DNA of 64,000 nt from Candidatus Proelusimicrobium tauri (GCA_002311025.1 DBYY01000009.1:62001-126000); one strand, 5' to 3'; counted from the stretch's first letter, positions 1 through 9,700 are shown. The notes: generated from the sequence alone by a model not told the origin. Translations and numbers: made by a program.

Positions 1-1873
1 ACGGATTCACCACTCCCTGTTGACTGCTGGTTTGTGTCGTAACTGTTGTTGTAGTAGTGGTAGTGGTTGTTCCGTTTGTTTCCGTTGTGTGTGTTGTATA
101 TGTCGAACTTGAATTATTTTCATAACTCGAAGTTTCGGAAGAAACATCAATTGTTTCTTGTTGAACAGCACCTTGTTTCTTTAAAATCTTTGCGGGCTTC
201 TTCCACAAGCGCGGTGTAGTATAATCTAATTCTCCTTGTTTAACAGTTTGCGCCGTCTTTGCGGTCTTTGCCGTCTTAGCGGTTTTTACATTTTGAGTTT
301 TTTCTTTGTTAGAAACAAGTTCAACTTTGCGGCGGACAATTTTTTCTTTACCTTTATTATCTTTTGCTCTTAACATTAAAGTGTATTTTCCATCCGGTAA
401 AGTAGCGCCTAAAAATTGTTTTTTACCGTTCCAATAAATTTGTTCATAAACGGAATCTTTGCCGGATACTTGGCGAACGATATAATATTTTCCGTCTGAA
501 GCATGTTGGATTATTTGAAGTTTCCAATCGGCTATCGGAGCAGCAGTTTCTACTACGGAGAAATCAATTACCATCATTTCTCCCATAGAGGTATTTATCT
601 TTTCCGGATACATACCTAAACTTAAGACAGGATAAGAATTCTTATCACTTACTTTATTATAAAGGGTAGGTGCTTTATCATAATCAAAAACTATTGAAAC
701 ACCTTCTAAATTGCTGAATTTGGCAGGGGGTTGCTCATTAAGTAAACCCATATTGAAGTTTAACTTAGCAGAAGAAAGCCCCATGTTAATAAGATAGGAA
801 TTTAAAGCAACTGCTTGACGCATACCCTGCAAATCAACTTCATCGGTATAAGAACCCGGCGGCAATAAAACAAAAACAGGATCTTTATAAAGAAGCATTA
901 AAGCATAGACATCTTCCAAAACTTCTTTACCGTGTGTACTAAAAGTAATTTTATCGTCTAAGAAAATGACATCAGAATCGATATCGATAGCATCAACCTT
1001 GCCATTGCGCATGTAAACATTGACACCTTCTTGATCGTTTAATCTGTCAATTAAAGTTTTTTGCATATCCGCTAAACTTTGATCAATTTTGGCTTCTCTC
1101 TGTTCCGGACTATATTGATAATCATCCGGCACAATAAGTTCATCGGACTTAAAGTCTTCTTCAAAATCTGTCGTATAATTATCGTCTGTGGGAACAATCA
1201 AAACAATTTCTTCTTGGGAATCTGCAACTGCCCTATCAATACTGTTTTGGGCATCTTGAATTTGCTGGTTTACTCTTGCCTGTTCGTCCGAGAGTCTGGT
1301 TTCGCCTTGTTCTCTTAAAGCTAAGGCTTTTTGTTTTTCGGCTTCTAATTGAGCCTTTGCTTCTTCAATTTCTCTTTCTAACTTTGCTTGTTCTTCTAAA
1401 ATTCTTGCTTCTTCTTGTTCTTTTGCGGTCAAAATTTGTTGTTGCCCTGCTTCTAATCTTGTTTGCACTTCGTTTTGTGTAGAAACAGCGGCGTCTTTAA
1501 CATAATTTTTTCCGTCTTCATAATTTTTGGCCATTTCATTTTGAAGATCTTGCGCTTCTTGTTTATATGCTGCTTTTTGAGCCTCTAATTCTTCATCATA
1601 AGTAACGCGAACAGGCGTGCTTACGCCGCCTCTTTTGAAGTGAATCATATTGACATATTCGTTGGCAACGTTAATTTGCTCAATGTTGCCTTCCACGAAA
1701 ACATCCAAGAAACTATCCATTGCCTTTTCATATTCACCTGCTTCATAAAGTTGTTGCCCCTTCTCTAACTTATCTTGAGCAGTCAGTGCTTTAGCTCCGA
1801 ATGCGACCACTACGAAACTAAAAAGCACGCAAAAAACCGACAGCAATTTTACCAATTTATTTTTGTTATTCAT
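1..1873 (-). CDS. Exported TPR / coiled-coil / OmpA-like multidomain protein (3' end outside window)
   Basis: The reading frame is open from an ATG at 1873 to the window edge, giving 624 codons with no stop, so the C-terminus is missing. A signal peptide (residues about 1-27) is followed by a TPR-like segment (KGQQLYEAGEYEKAMDSFL), a long charged coiled coil (about 120-200), a degenerate OmpA-like fold (about 297-365, with PPGSYTDEVDLQGMRQAVAL), and an Ig-like domain resembling FlgD/T9SS-type repeats (about 445-510). The tail carries a short TAK tandem repeat (about 527-543) and is Thr/Ser-rich. GAGG lies 7 bases before ATG 1873; ATG 1876 is the alternative start. I infer a periplasmic or surface structural protein. 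The specific role is unknown. Confidence 0.75.
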   Translation of the reverse strand, partial: MNNKNKLVKLLSVFCVLFSFVVVAFGAKALTAQDKLEKGQQLYEAGEYEKAMDSFLDVFVEGNIEQINVANEYVNMIHFKRGGVSTPVRVTYDEELEAQKAAYKQEAQDLQNEMAKNYEDGKNYVKDAAVSTQNEVQTRLEAGQQQILTAKEQEEARILEEQAKLEREIEEAKAQLEAEKQKALALREQGETRLSDEQARVNQQIQDAQNSIDRAVADSQEEIVLIVPTDDNYTTDFEEDFKSDELIVPDDYQYSPEQREAKIDQSLADMQKTLIDRLNDQEGVNVYMRNGKVDAIDIDSDVIFLDDKITFSTHGKEVLEDVYALMLLYKDPVFVLLPPGSYTDEVDLQGMRQAVALNSYLINMGLSSAKLNFNMGLLNEQPPAKFSNLEGVSIVFDYDKAPTLYNKVSDKNSYPVLSLGMYPEKINTSMGEMMVIDFSVVETAAPIADWKLQIIQHASDGKYYIVRQVSGKDSVYEQIYWNGKKQFLGATLPDGKYTLMLRAKDNKGKEKIVRRKVELVSNKEKTQNVKTAKTAKTAKTAQTVKQGELDYTTPRLWKKPAKILKKQGAVQQETIDVSSETSSYENNSSSTYTTHTTETNGTTTTTTTTTVTTQTSSQQGVVNP

Positions 1874-1906
1874 CATAAAACCTCATTACAGTAATTTATC
1901 ATAAAA

Positions 1907-1953
1907 ATTATAGCATATATTTACTATTATATTATTTTATAAGTATTTGTAAA
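1907..1953 (-). promoter_or_regulatory. Promoter(s) for the exported TPR/OmpA-like protein
   Basis: On the minus strand TTTACA (1948-1953) is followed after 16 bases by TATAAT (1926-1931). A second TATAAT with an upstream TG (1907-1912) lies closer to the gene. Either could drive the gene starting at 1873. Confidence 0.5.
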
Positions 1954-1962
1954 CCCCCCTTT

Positions 1963-4506
1963 TTAATTTAACCTGTCTAAACGCTTTAAAGCAAGAGTAT
2001 TATTTTCGTCTTTTTCAAGGATATGAAGCAAATATCTTTCTGCTTCTTTTTTATTTCCGCTTGCTTCTTCAAGCGAGGAAAAAGCAAAATTTAAAGGCAG
2101 AAAATCAGGATATTTTTTATAAAGGCTTGTTAAAATCTCTCTACTTTTTTGATAGTCTTTTTGTTTAAAATAGGCTTGAGCAAGGAGCATATTTCCTTCT
2201 AATTCTTCTCTTTTAGAAATATCTTCAAGGTCCTTAAGCAAAGCAGGTGTTATCTTTTCTGATTCATTAACTTTTTTTCTTAAATCGGTTAAAATAAGGG
2301 CCTCTTTTAAAAGAGAATCATCTTCGATTTTCAAATATTTATCAATTTCGCTGAGATTTGTCTGAACCACTTTATCATATTTATTTTTTGCTAATTCTTT
2401 CAAAAGTATTTCACGCGCTTTTTGAGGCAAATTATTTTCGGTATAAATCTGCACAAGCAACATATTATAAGCATTTTGATAAGACGGAGATAAACTTAGT
2501 TCTTCTATAAAAGCAGCATTTTGTAAAGTCCTTAATTCTTTAAAATTTGTCATAAGATTCAAAAGCATTTTTAGGGAAGGTTCATAATAAGGATTCAAGT
2601 CAAAACTCTTCTTAATATAAGACAATGCTTCTTGCGGTCTGTTATAATTTGCTTCGGCAGAAGAAAGGAAATAATAAAACTCAAAATAAAAAGGATAATA
2701 AGTTAAAGTTTTAAGCAAAACATCATATTTGCCGGCATTATCTTTAAGATAATCTAAAACCCTAAAGCAAGCAAAATAAGTATCTACCGAATCGCTGGAA
2801 AGTTTGATTGCTTTTTGTAGCGTTTCTTTTGCTTGAATTAAATTATTATCCTTAATTTCGTTATACCCTTTCAAACAATAATAAGAAGATAAAACCGCCC
2901 TTTCCTGCCTAAGAGTAAAAACAGCAAGAAGTAAAATTAACAAAATTAGAAATGTAATAACTATATTCTTTTTAATTTCTTTTTTCTTCGCACACAAAGA
3001 AGCAAGCACACCGCTATAAAAATAAAAAATAAGGGCAAAAATCTGATTTTGAGAAGTAATATTTAATAAGTTATCCGCAAGAAAACCCACGCAGGCAACA
3101 AAAAGAATTAGATAAAGTATTTTCTTTTCCACACTTTTTTCTTTTGAGTAATACTTTCTAAAACTACTGAAAACCCAAAAAAGAAAAGACAAAAAAACAA
3201 GTAAACCCAAAGCACCTGTTTCCGTTAAAATTTCGACAAAAATATTATGGGCGGAATTTGATTGCGTTTTTAATTTTTTTAAAGCCGGATATTTTTTTAG
3301 CAATTTACCTTGACAGGGCGCATAATTTAACTGCCAAGAACCGACCCCTGTGCCTAGTAAAGGTTTTTTGGCAAAACTTTCCAAACCGCAAGTCCACGCC
3401 ATAAGTCTTTGATGATAGGACATTCTTATGGCTTCTTTAGGAGCACTCAAAGTTAAATTTTCCGGCTTTGATAAAATGCTTTGCGCAATTATGCCGGTAT
3501 CTTCCTTTTTATAATTGCTATCCTTATGTGTAGGCCAAAGAAAAAATAAAAGAATCAAAATGCCGAAAAGTAACCCTAAACTTCTTTTGTTTTCAAATAA
3601 TTTTTTTCTAAAAGAAGAATAAAAAACGAACAATACTAAAGAACAAAAAACACCGATAAAAGAAGATCGCGCACCGGTCAACGCAAGCGAAACTATAAGC
3701 AATAAATTTACAAGGAAATAATAGCCTCTTGAAAACTTATCTTCGGCAAGTAATAAAAAGCCAATCCCTACCGGCAAAATAAGAACGATAAAGGAAGATA
3801 GAAAATTAGGATTTCCGAAAGTAGAATAAGCATTTGAACCAAAATCCGCACCCACCTCAAAGGGCCATAAAAACTCATATCCCAAATTTTGGCAAATACC
3901 GTAAGCACTGGCCAATGTAGCCGTTATAAGCAAAAGATCTAAAACCGTGCGAAGAGTTATTTGTTTTAAAAATTTTATGCCCAAATAAAAGGCACTACCC
4001 CACATTAAAAGTCCGTAAATATCAAATAATCCTTTCATCCTAAAATAACCGAAAGGCACCCAAAAAAGTCCCCAAGCAAAAAAGATTATTCCTTTTTTAG
4101 TATTATTTTCCCCATCGAAATTTAAGAAAGTATCATTATTACAAAGCAAACGCGCGCAAAAATATCCGCTGAACAAGGCCGAAATTATTATATAACCTCT
4201 TCGCCAGAATTCATTTAAAAGAACTTCCTTTGCGTAAGCAAGAAAATAGTTTATTCCCAAAGATAAAAAGGCTATTAAAATAAAACAAATAAGCGCAACA
4301 TCCGCTTTTGAAAACAGATAAGCAAAATCACCTTTTTTAAAAAACTTAAAACTCAAACAAAGCAAAAGAGTTAAAGACAAAGCAACGGAAATAAATATCT
4401 GCGTTTGGTAAGGATTTTGCGTAAAACCGGTAAAGAATATCAGCGGACTGACAAACAGACAAGAAAAAATACAAATTTTAATTAAGTTATCTAATATTTT
4501 GGACAT
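1963..4506 (-). CDS. O-antigen ligase-like (Wzy_C) membrane protein with C-terminal TPRs
   Basis: 847 residues: a polytopic membrane half (about 1-520, ten or more hydrophobic helices) and a soluble TPR half (about 535-845). Wzy_C features are visible: a large loop with GTGVGSWQLNYAPC (about 383-396) and SAHNIFVEILTETG (about 415-430). The family ligates or polymerises undecaprenyl-linked glycans (WaaL, Wzy, PglL oligosaccharyltransferases) at the outer face of the inner membrane. The start overlaps the end of the upstream paralogue by 20 bases, so the two are translationally coupled. The substrate (lipid-A core, polymer or protein) cannot be told from sequence. A TPR tail is common in ligases that act on protein targets or in large assemblies. 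Confidence 0.75.
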   Translation of the reverse strand: MSKILDNLIKICIFSCLFVSPLIFFTGFTQNPYQTQIFISVALSLTLLLCLSFKFFKKGDFAYLFSKADVALICFILIAFLSLGINYFLAYAKEVLLNEFWRRGYIIISALFSGYFCARLLCNNDTFLNFDGENNTKKGIIFFAWGLFWVPFGYFRMKGLFDIYGLLMWGSAFYLGIKFLKQITLRTVLDLLLITATLASAYGICQNLGYEFLWPFEVGADFGSNAYSTFGNPNFLSSFIVLILPVGIGFLLLAEDKFSRGYYFLVNLLLIVSLALTGARSSFIGVFCSLVLFVFYSSFRKKLFENKRSLGLLFGILILLFFLWPTHKDSNYKKEDTGIIAQSILSKPENLTLSAPKEAIRMSYHQRLMAWTCGLESFAKKPLLGTGVGSWQLNYAPCQGKLLKKYPALKKLKTQSNSAHNIFVEILTETGALGLLVFLSFLFWVFSSFRKYYSKEKSVEKKILYLILFVACVGFLADNLLNITSQNQIFALIFYFYSGVLASLCAKKKEIKKNIVITFLILLILLLAVFTLRQERAVLSSYYCLKGYNEIKDNNLIQAKETLQKAIKLSSDSVDTYFACFRVLDYLKDNAGKYDVLLKTLTYYPFYFEFYYFLSSAEANYNRPQEALSYIKKSFDLNPYYEPSLKMLLNLMTNFKELRTLQNAAFIEELSLSPSYQNAYNMLLVQIYTENNLPQKAREILLKELAKNKYDKVVQTNLSEIDKYLKIEDDSLLKEALILTDLRKKVNESEKITPALLKDLEDISKREELEGNMLLAQAYFKQKDYQKSREILTSLYKKYPDFLPLNFAFSSLEEASGNKKEAERYLLHILEKDENNTLALKRLDRLN

Positions 4507-6622
4507 CTTGTAAATTTCCTCCTATTTGCGCATAGGCTTTTATTGCTTGTTGATTTTGTTTATGAGTTTGTAAATAAGCAGGTTCTTTTACTTCTTCAGG
4601 ACCTTTGAAATAGGTCTCTATCCAAGCGCGCGCTTTAGCGATATTTCTTTTTTCAATTGCAATATTTGCAAGTTGAAAATAGGTATTATCATAAACAGGG
4701 TCCAGCAAAAGCGCCCGTTTTAAATCCTGCTCTGCTTTTTGATAATAAAACTCTCTTTTTTCCGGTTCTAAAGTAGTGGCATATTTTAAATATAAAGAAC
4801 CGCGATTATAATGTAAAAGTGCTTGATTAGGTTCAATTTCTTCAACCTTGTTAAAATCTTCCAAAGCCCTTTTAAAATCATTACTTATTTCTTTACCGTC
4901 ACCTCTTTGCGGGTCCCTTTTCTCCGTCAAAGAAAATCTATTTGAAAGCATAAACGCTCTATATTGCTTTGCCATATAACCAAACGGATTATAGTGTAAA
5001 GCCTTTGTATAAAAACTTATAGATTTAAAATCTATATTTTTGGCATAGGTCGTTGCCTTTGCCAAACAAACACAACCTATAAATTGTAAAAAGAATAATA
5101 AAAACAAAATGCTTGCCAAAATAGTTAAGAAACAAATCGATATTCTCTTTGCTTTAATAAGAACTTTACTAAACACAAAGAAAAACATAAGAGAAATCAG
5201 CAAAAAGAAAATAAGATAAATCGTTTGTAAAGAAAAAGTTTTGCCTTCTTCAAGAAAGTCCGTCCCAAAAATATTACACACATAAACGAAAATCCCCGCC
5301 ATAACCAAAAAAGTAAAAGCAGCAAAAACTTTAAACATTTTTGAAGGTTCTTTTACTTGTTTTTGTTCTTTTTCAAAAGGGCCGAAAGCCAAACGGAAAA
5401 TAAAAGCATTAAAGATAGTTACAAATAAGCCCGTTGATACAAAATAAATACTTACATCAACCAAATTATGTAAATATATCGAAGCACTCGCTAAAAACAG
5501 GCCCATCAACAGCAGGGCTTTTTGCCGCTCTGTCTGTGCCGAACTTTTTATTTTATACAAAGTTTGTTTTGTAACATAAAACAAAACCCACAAGAATAAA
5601 CCAAAACCCAAAATCCCCAAGACTGCCCATTGTTCAAGAAAATAATTTTCTGCGTGTTGGCTTTTTATATTATGAACTTTTTCTATATAAAAAATTTCCG
5701 GTCTTTTATAAGCGGGATAAATAAGTTCAAAAGAACCTATTCCCGTCCCCACAAGGGGTTTTGCCTGCACCATATCCCAAGTAGCGCGCCAAGTTGAAGT
5801 TCTGAAAGATAAAGATTGAACCCTCTTTGAACTGACATAACCGATAGAAATACCGGCACAAATAAATAAAAGTAAACTAACCGTTATAATCTTAATCTTG
5901 CTATCTTTGACCTTGCCGGCAAATAAAATCATAAATAAAGCACTGCCCAAAAGAACACTTAAAGCAAAAGCAAACCAAGCGCCTTTACTCATGGTTGCAA
6001 CCAAGTTTACAAGAGCCAAAATAAATAAAAGTATCAATTTCTTTTTTGGTTTAATTAAATAGGAAAAGAAAGCAAGTATCGCAGTAAAAACGGAAAAACT
6101 GCCCAAAAGATTAGGGTTTGCAAAAGTTGCAAAAACTCTTCTGCCGAAAAAGTTCTTCCAAAGCAGAAAATCTTTATTAAAAACCTGAACTAAACCATAA
6201 ACGAATATCAGCGAAGCAGCAATAAAAAAATATTTCAAAAGTATATAAAAATCTTTCTCTTCGAACTCAAAGCATACTACTGAGAATAAAAAAAAGTATA
6301 AAATTTTCTGTAAAAAATCTTCAAATCTGGCAAAAAGATAAGGTTGTAGAAAATAAGAAAGGACTATATATAAAGCATAAATCAATAAAGGCAAAAAGAC
6401 ATAAAAGTTTTTCTTTGTTAAAACACTTTCCCCTCTACAAATAAGGGAACTTATCCACAAAACAAAAACGCCACAGGAGCCTATATAGAAGAGATTTATT
6501 TTTACTTGAGCAGTATCAGGGGTGTAGAAACAAAAACAGATTACTACGAGCGCGCACAAAAAACCAAACCAATGGACTAATATATTTTTAAAAAAATCAG
6601 GTTTTTGCTCTGTATTTTTCAT
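4487..6622 (-). CDS. O-antigen ligase-like (Wzy_C) membrane protein with TPRs, paralogue of the next gene
   Basis: 711 residues with the same plan as its downstream neighbour: many transmembrane helices (to about 500), a Wzy_C loop with GTGIGSFELIYPAY (about 290) and QHAENYFLEQWAVLG, then TPR units (about 560-690). The two genes overlap by 20 bases and look like a tandem duplication that has diverged. The start codon lies only 26 bases after the tRNA-Thr 3' end, with a weak GGG upstream, so the mRNA may begin as a tRNA-mRNA transcript that is cut by tRNA processing. Catalysis is inferred from the family; no substrate can be assigned. Confidence 0.72.
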   Translation of the reverse strand: MKNTEQKPDFFKNILVHWFGFLCALVVICFCFYTPDTAQVKINLFYIGSCGVFVLWISSLICRGESVLTKKNFYVFLPLLIYALYIVLSYFLQPYLFARFEDFLQKILYFFLFSVVCFEFEEKDFYILLKYFFIAASLIFVYGLVQVFNKDFLLWKNFFGRRVFATFANPNLLGSFSVFTAILAFFSYLIKPKKKLILLFILALVNLVATMSKGAWFAFALSVLLGSALFMILFAGKVKDSKIKIITVSLLLFICAGISIGYVSSKRVQSLSFRTSTWRATWDMVQAKPLVGTGIGSFELIYPAYKRPEIFYIEKVHNIKSQHAENYFLEQWAVLGILGFGLFLWVLFYVTKQTLYKIKSSAQTERQKALLLMGLFLASASIYLHNLVDVSIYFVSTGLFVTIFNAFIFRLAFGPFEKEQKQVKEPSKMFKVFAAFTFLVMAGIFVYVCNIFGTDFLEEGKTFSLQTIYLIFFLLISLMFFFVFSKVLIKAKRISICFLTILASILFLLFFLQFIGCVCLAKATTYAKNIDFKSISFYTKALHYNPFGYMAKQYRAFMLSNRFSLTEKRDPQRGDGKEISNDFKRALEDFNKVEEIEPNQALLHYNRGSLYLKYATTLEPEKREFYYQKAEQDLKRALLLDPVYDNTYFQLANIAIEKRNIAKARAWIETYFKGPEEVKEPAYLQTHKQNQQAIKAYAQIGGNLQDVQNIR

Positions 6623-6648
6623 AATTTAACCCTACATACAATAAAAAG

Positions 6649-6721
6649 AGCCGAGAATGGGGGTCGAACCCACGACCTGCCGCTTACGAAGCGGCTGCTC
6701 TACCAACTGAGCTATCTCGGC
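6649..6721 (-). tRNA. tRNA-Thr (anticodon CGU)
   Basis: A 73-base cloverleaf reads on the minus strand: acceptor GCCGAGA/TCTCGGC, D arm with AGCTCAGTTGGTAGAGC, anticodon stem GCCGC/GCGGC with loop TTCGTAA (anticodon CGT), T arm GTGGG-TTCGACC-CCCAT-like, discriminator T. The 3' CCA is not encoded. It resembles known bacterial tRNA-Thr(CGU). Confidence 0.95.
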
Positions 6722-6773
6722 TTATCTCTTATATTTTAGCAATTTTGCGTCAGTTTAGCCAATTTTCTTTACT

Positions 6774-8285
6774 CTAATTTATCCACGGAAAAGATTTATC
6801 CCTATCACGCATAAACAAAACGCCGTTAAAAACCAGCATAATATCTTCTGGTAAGGCTTGCGGCTTATCTAAAACGGAACTAAACTGTGTTGCCGGACTT
6901 GAAATACTTTTTATCTTACCGGAACTATCCCTTTGTGCTTTAATTGTATAATTAGTCCTCAAGAAACCGAATAAATGCCCTAAAATACGTCTAAATAAAG
7001 ATTTAACAACGCTATCTTCTTTAATATTAGCAATTTCCTTATCGGCGTCAAAAATACTCCAATTTCTTAGGAAAGAAAAGTTCTTTCTGGTAATTTTATA
7101 CAAAACTTCCCCTTCTTTACCTACTACAAAATATTGCTCATAAAAAAGATGCCAACCTTTCTGTAAGCATTTATAAAGAAGTTGCCCTTCGCTATCATAA
7201 AACAAAAATTTATAAGGAAAAACATAATTAAGCACCGCTCCGGCAATAAAAACAATAAACCCGCACGCGGTAAACAAATAAGAAAGGGAATAGCAAGTAT
7301 TTATGATTAAAGAGGGATGAGTAAGTCTTGCTGCCAACACTGCTAAAACAAGGCGTATCGAAGTAAAAAAGAGAACTATACCAAGTCCGCTTATAACAAA
7401 AAGTCCGCCCCAACGCGTGCAAGTTCCGATAAAGTGATTCCCCAAATTATCGTGTAAACGCAAAAACAAATCCGGCGAACCGTATAAACGCCTACCTTGC
7501 AAAGGATAAGGCGAATTGGGGTTTGTGTTTTCTTGTGATAATTTGGAAGGGAAAAAAGTTTTATACGCAAAAGAACCAAACCACAACATAAGATATAAAC
7601 CTAAGATCAAAACAATACTGCTTAAAAGTTTTTTTGAGACATTGGAAGATTTCAAATTTTCCTGTTTTTGTGCTTGTATTTTAGGTTTTTCCTCAAGGAT
7701 GTTTCCCGTTTTTTCGGAATTAAGCAAATCACTCTCTTGAACATCTTGTAAGGGCGCATCTTGATTTGTTAAAGAAGCATCTTGCATTTCCTCAACTTCT
7801 TCTTTGGGCGCAGGGGAAATAAAAGAAAGCAAATAAGAGGCCTCTGTATAAGGTATACCTCTGACTCCTACATTATAGGCTTTCCCACCGGATAAGAAAT
7901 ACCCTGCGGTAAAAAGTAAATTTTGCTTTGTAAAATCAAAAGAAAAGAGAGGATCCCCGGTGGAAAAACCCGTTTCTCTTATAAATTCTCCGCTATATTC
8001 ATCTTTAATTACTTTAAAATTTCTTTTAGTTAAATCTTTTATTTCCTTTTCCACAATACTTTCTAAGCATTGGCGGTCGAAGCAATTTTCAATAGAAACA
8101 AAACGCATTGTCGCACCGGAAGTATTTTTAAGAAAAAGATAATCGGGAGTTTCAACTTTAGACCAAGTGGAAGGTAAATCAATAGTAAAAGCATTGTCCT
8201 TTGCGGTAAAGACAAGTGCCCAAACCCCTTGACTTAGTAAACACAACAAAAATACGCTTACTAAAACTTTAAATTTTTTACCCAT
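6774..8285 (-). CDS. Envelope protein: exported N-domain plus membrane-anchored LOR/scramblase-like C-domain
   Basis: 503 residues, not recognised as a named family. A signal peptide (1-23) precedes a globular domain (about 24-165, FTIDLPSTWSKVE) that looks like the PsbP/DcrB type of exported alpha-beta domain. A charged linker leads to three or more transmembrane helices (about 220-243, 290-320, 338-357). The C-terminal part (about 360-440: LFYDSEGQLLYK, FVVGKEGEVLYKI, WSIFDADKEIANI) has the repeated beta-strand pattern of LURP-one/scramblase-like domains. TATAAT lies 6 bases before the ATG and there is no Shine-Dalgarno, so the mRNA may be leaderless. Function unknown. Confidence 0.6.
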   Translation of the reverse strand: MGKKFKVLVSVFLLCLLSQGVWALVFTAKDNAFTIDLPSTWSKVETPDYLFLKNTSGATMRFVSIENCFDRQCLESIVEKEIKDLTKRNFKVIKDEYSGEFIRETGFSTGDPLFSFDFTKQNLLFTAGYFLSGGKAYNVGVRGIPYTEASYLLSFISPAPKEEVEEMQDASLTNQDAPLQDVQESDLLNSEKTGNILEEKPKIQAQKQENLKSSNVSKKLLSSIVLILGLYLMLWFGSFAYKTFFPSKLSQENTNPNSPYPLQGRRLYGSPDLFLRLHDNLGNHFIGTCTRWGGLFVISGLGIVLFFTSIRLVLAVLAARLTHPSLIINTCYSLSYLFTACGFIVFIAGAVLNYVFPYKFLFYDSEGQLLYKCLQKGWHLFYEQYFVVGKEGEVLYKITRKNFSFLRNWSIFDADKEIANIKEDSVVKSLFRRILGHLFGFLRTNYTIKAQRDSSGKIKSISSPATQFSSVLDKPQALPEDIMLVFNGVLFMRDRDKSFPWIN

Positions 8286-8291
8286 AATTTA

Positions 8292-8297
8292 ATTATA
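8292..8297 (-). promoter_or_regulatory. -10 box predicting a leaderless transcript
   Basis: TATAAT on the minus strand ends 6 bases before the ATG at 8285, placing transcription start at or next to the start codon. The box lies between the MATE gene stop and this gene. No clear -35 box. Confidence 0.45.
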
Positions 8298-8302
8298 TAA
8301 AA

Positions 8303-9682
8303 TTACTTTGTAATGTCTATATTACGCCAACGACCGCTTAAGAAACGCCACAGCATAATAAGACCGGATATCCACGCATAAAACACTATCCAACTCCAAG
8401 CCACCCTTATTCCTAAACCCAAAACATCAACTATAACATAACTCCCTATCAATAAAAGGACCGAACAAAACACCATCGCTTTCATGTGAAATTTGGTATC
8501 GCCCGCCCCCCTTATAGCATCGCCGAAACAAAGGAAAATTAAATCCCCCCACACAAAAACACAAAGCATATAAAGCAAAGGTTTTGCCTGTTTTATAATA
8601 GCCGCCATTTGCTCCCCAACATCTGCACCGGCAAAAAGGCCAAGCCAAAAATCGCTGAAAAGTAAAAAGGTGGAAACTATAAAAGTTAAATAAACCGCAC
8701 CGAGTTTCAAGGCATTATAAGCACTTTTAATACCATACTCCGGTTGTTTTTTACCTACATATTGTCCCATCAAAATCTGACCGGAAATCGCAAGCCCAAG
8801 TAATGGCATAAAAGATATTGACTGCAAAGTTAAAACTATATTGCTTGCCGCGAGTGAAATTTTATCAATATTCCCTGTAAAAAAAGCAAAAACGGAAAAA
8901 GAAAAAATATCCATAAAGAAACCAAACCCATTTGGTATACCGTATCTAATAAGTCTGAAAGATGCTGTTTTATTAAATCCGAATAATTTACCTATTTTAA
9001 ATTTTTTGTTTACTTTAGGACTAAAAATTATAGTCAAGAATATTAAAATCACACAAAAACCACCTATAACGGTTGCCCAAGCAGCCCCCCTTATTCCCAT
9101 TTCCGGAAAACCGAATTTACCAAATATAAGAGCATAATTTAAAAATAAATTTATTACGTTTCCTACAAGATTTGCAACCATCGTTATTGCCGTTTTGCCT
9201 TGCCCCGTAAAAAAGCCGGCAAGCGCATTATTTATAACGGCAAAACCGCCAAATGCGCAAAGAATTGTGAAATATTGGCTTTCCAAAATTTTAACTGCGC
9301 TATCGTGGTTAGAGGACATTATTATATAAGACCCTAGCGGCGTTAAAGCCAAAATAATCAATCCGGAAATTACCCCCAAAATTACCCCTTGCCACAAAGC
9401 AACACTTAAACGAGCATAGCGTTTTTGACCGTAATAAGTAGCCACAAAAACACTTGTATAACCGCAAGTGCCCATAAAAAAAGATACTAAAGCAAAAGAC
9501 ATCAACCCCGCCGGCAAACAAGCTGCCAAAGCATCCGGCGAATACCAAGCAAGAAACATCCTATCCACAAACTGCATTATGCTTTGCGAGGAGGTTGTTA
9601 TAATTAAAGGCAAGGCAATTTTTAAGAGTAATTTTATTGAGCCTTGCTCATCTTTTTCGGTAATTTTTAATGGATTTTTCAT
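8303..9682 (-). CDS. MATE family efflux transporter
   Basis: 459 residues with about 12 transmembrane helices arranged as two similar halves. The N-terminal half has the MatE signature region (LPLIITTSSQSIMQFVDRMF, then AALMSF-like and FVATYYGQKR), and the second half repeats it (PNGFGFFMDIFSFSVFAFF, GQILMGQYVGKKQPEYG). The family exports cationic drugs or metabolites in exchange for sodium or protons. The start lies about 20 bases after the terminator of the cold-shock gene and no Shine-Dalgarno is visible, so it may depend on terminator read-through or on a weak promoter in the gap. The substrate cannot be inferred. Confidence 0.9.
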   Translation of the reverse strand: MKNPLKITEKDEQGSIKLLLKIALPLIITTSSQSIMQFVDRMFLAWYSPDALAACLPAGLMSFALVSFFMGTCGYTSVFVATYYGQKRYARLSVALWQGVILGVISGLIILALTPLGSYIIMSSNHDSAVKILESQYFTILCAFGGFAVINNALAGFFTGQGKTAITMVANLVGNVINLFLNYALIFGKFGFPEMGIRGAAWATVIGGFCVILIFLTIIFSPKVNKKFKIGKLFGFNKTASFRLIRYGIPNGFGFFMDIFSFSVFAFFTGNIDKISLAASNIVLTLQSISFMPLLGLAISGQILMGQYVGKKQPEYGIKSAYNALKLGAVYLTFIVSTFLLFSDFWLGLFAGADVGEQMAAIIKQAKPLLYMLCVFVWGDLIFLCFGDAIRGAGDTKFHMKAMVFCSVLLLIGSYVIVDVLGLGIRVAWSWIVFYAWISGLIMLWRFLSGRWRNIDITK

Positions 9683-9700
9683 TTATATATTTTTAATCAC

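Noticed and set aside
247..290. CRISPR-like or microsatellite repeat
   Set aside because: The short repeat encodes TAK units in the first protein; there are no spacers.
1079..1482. Plus-strand hydrophobic ORFs within the first gene
   Set aside because: They are antisense shadows of the coiled-coil coding region, with no Shine-Dalgarno.
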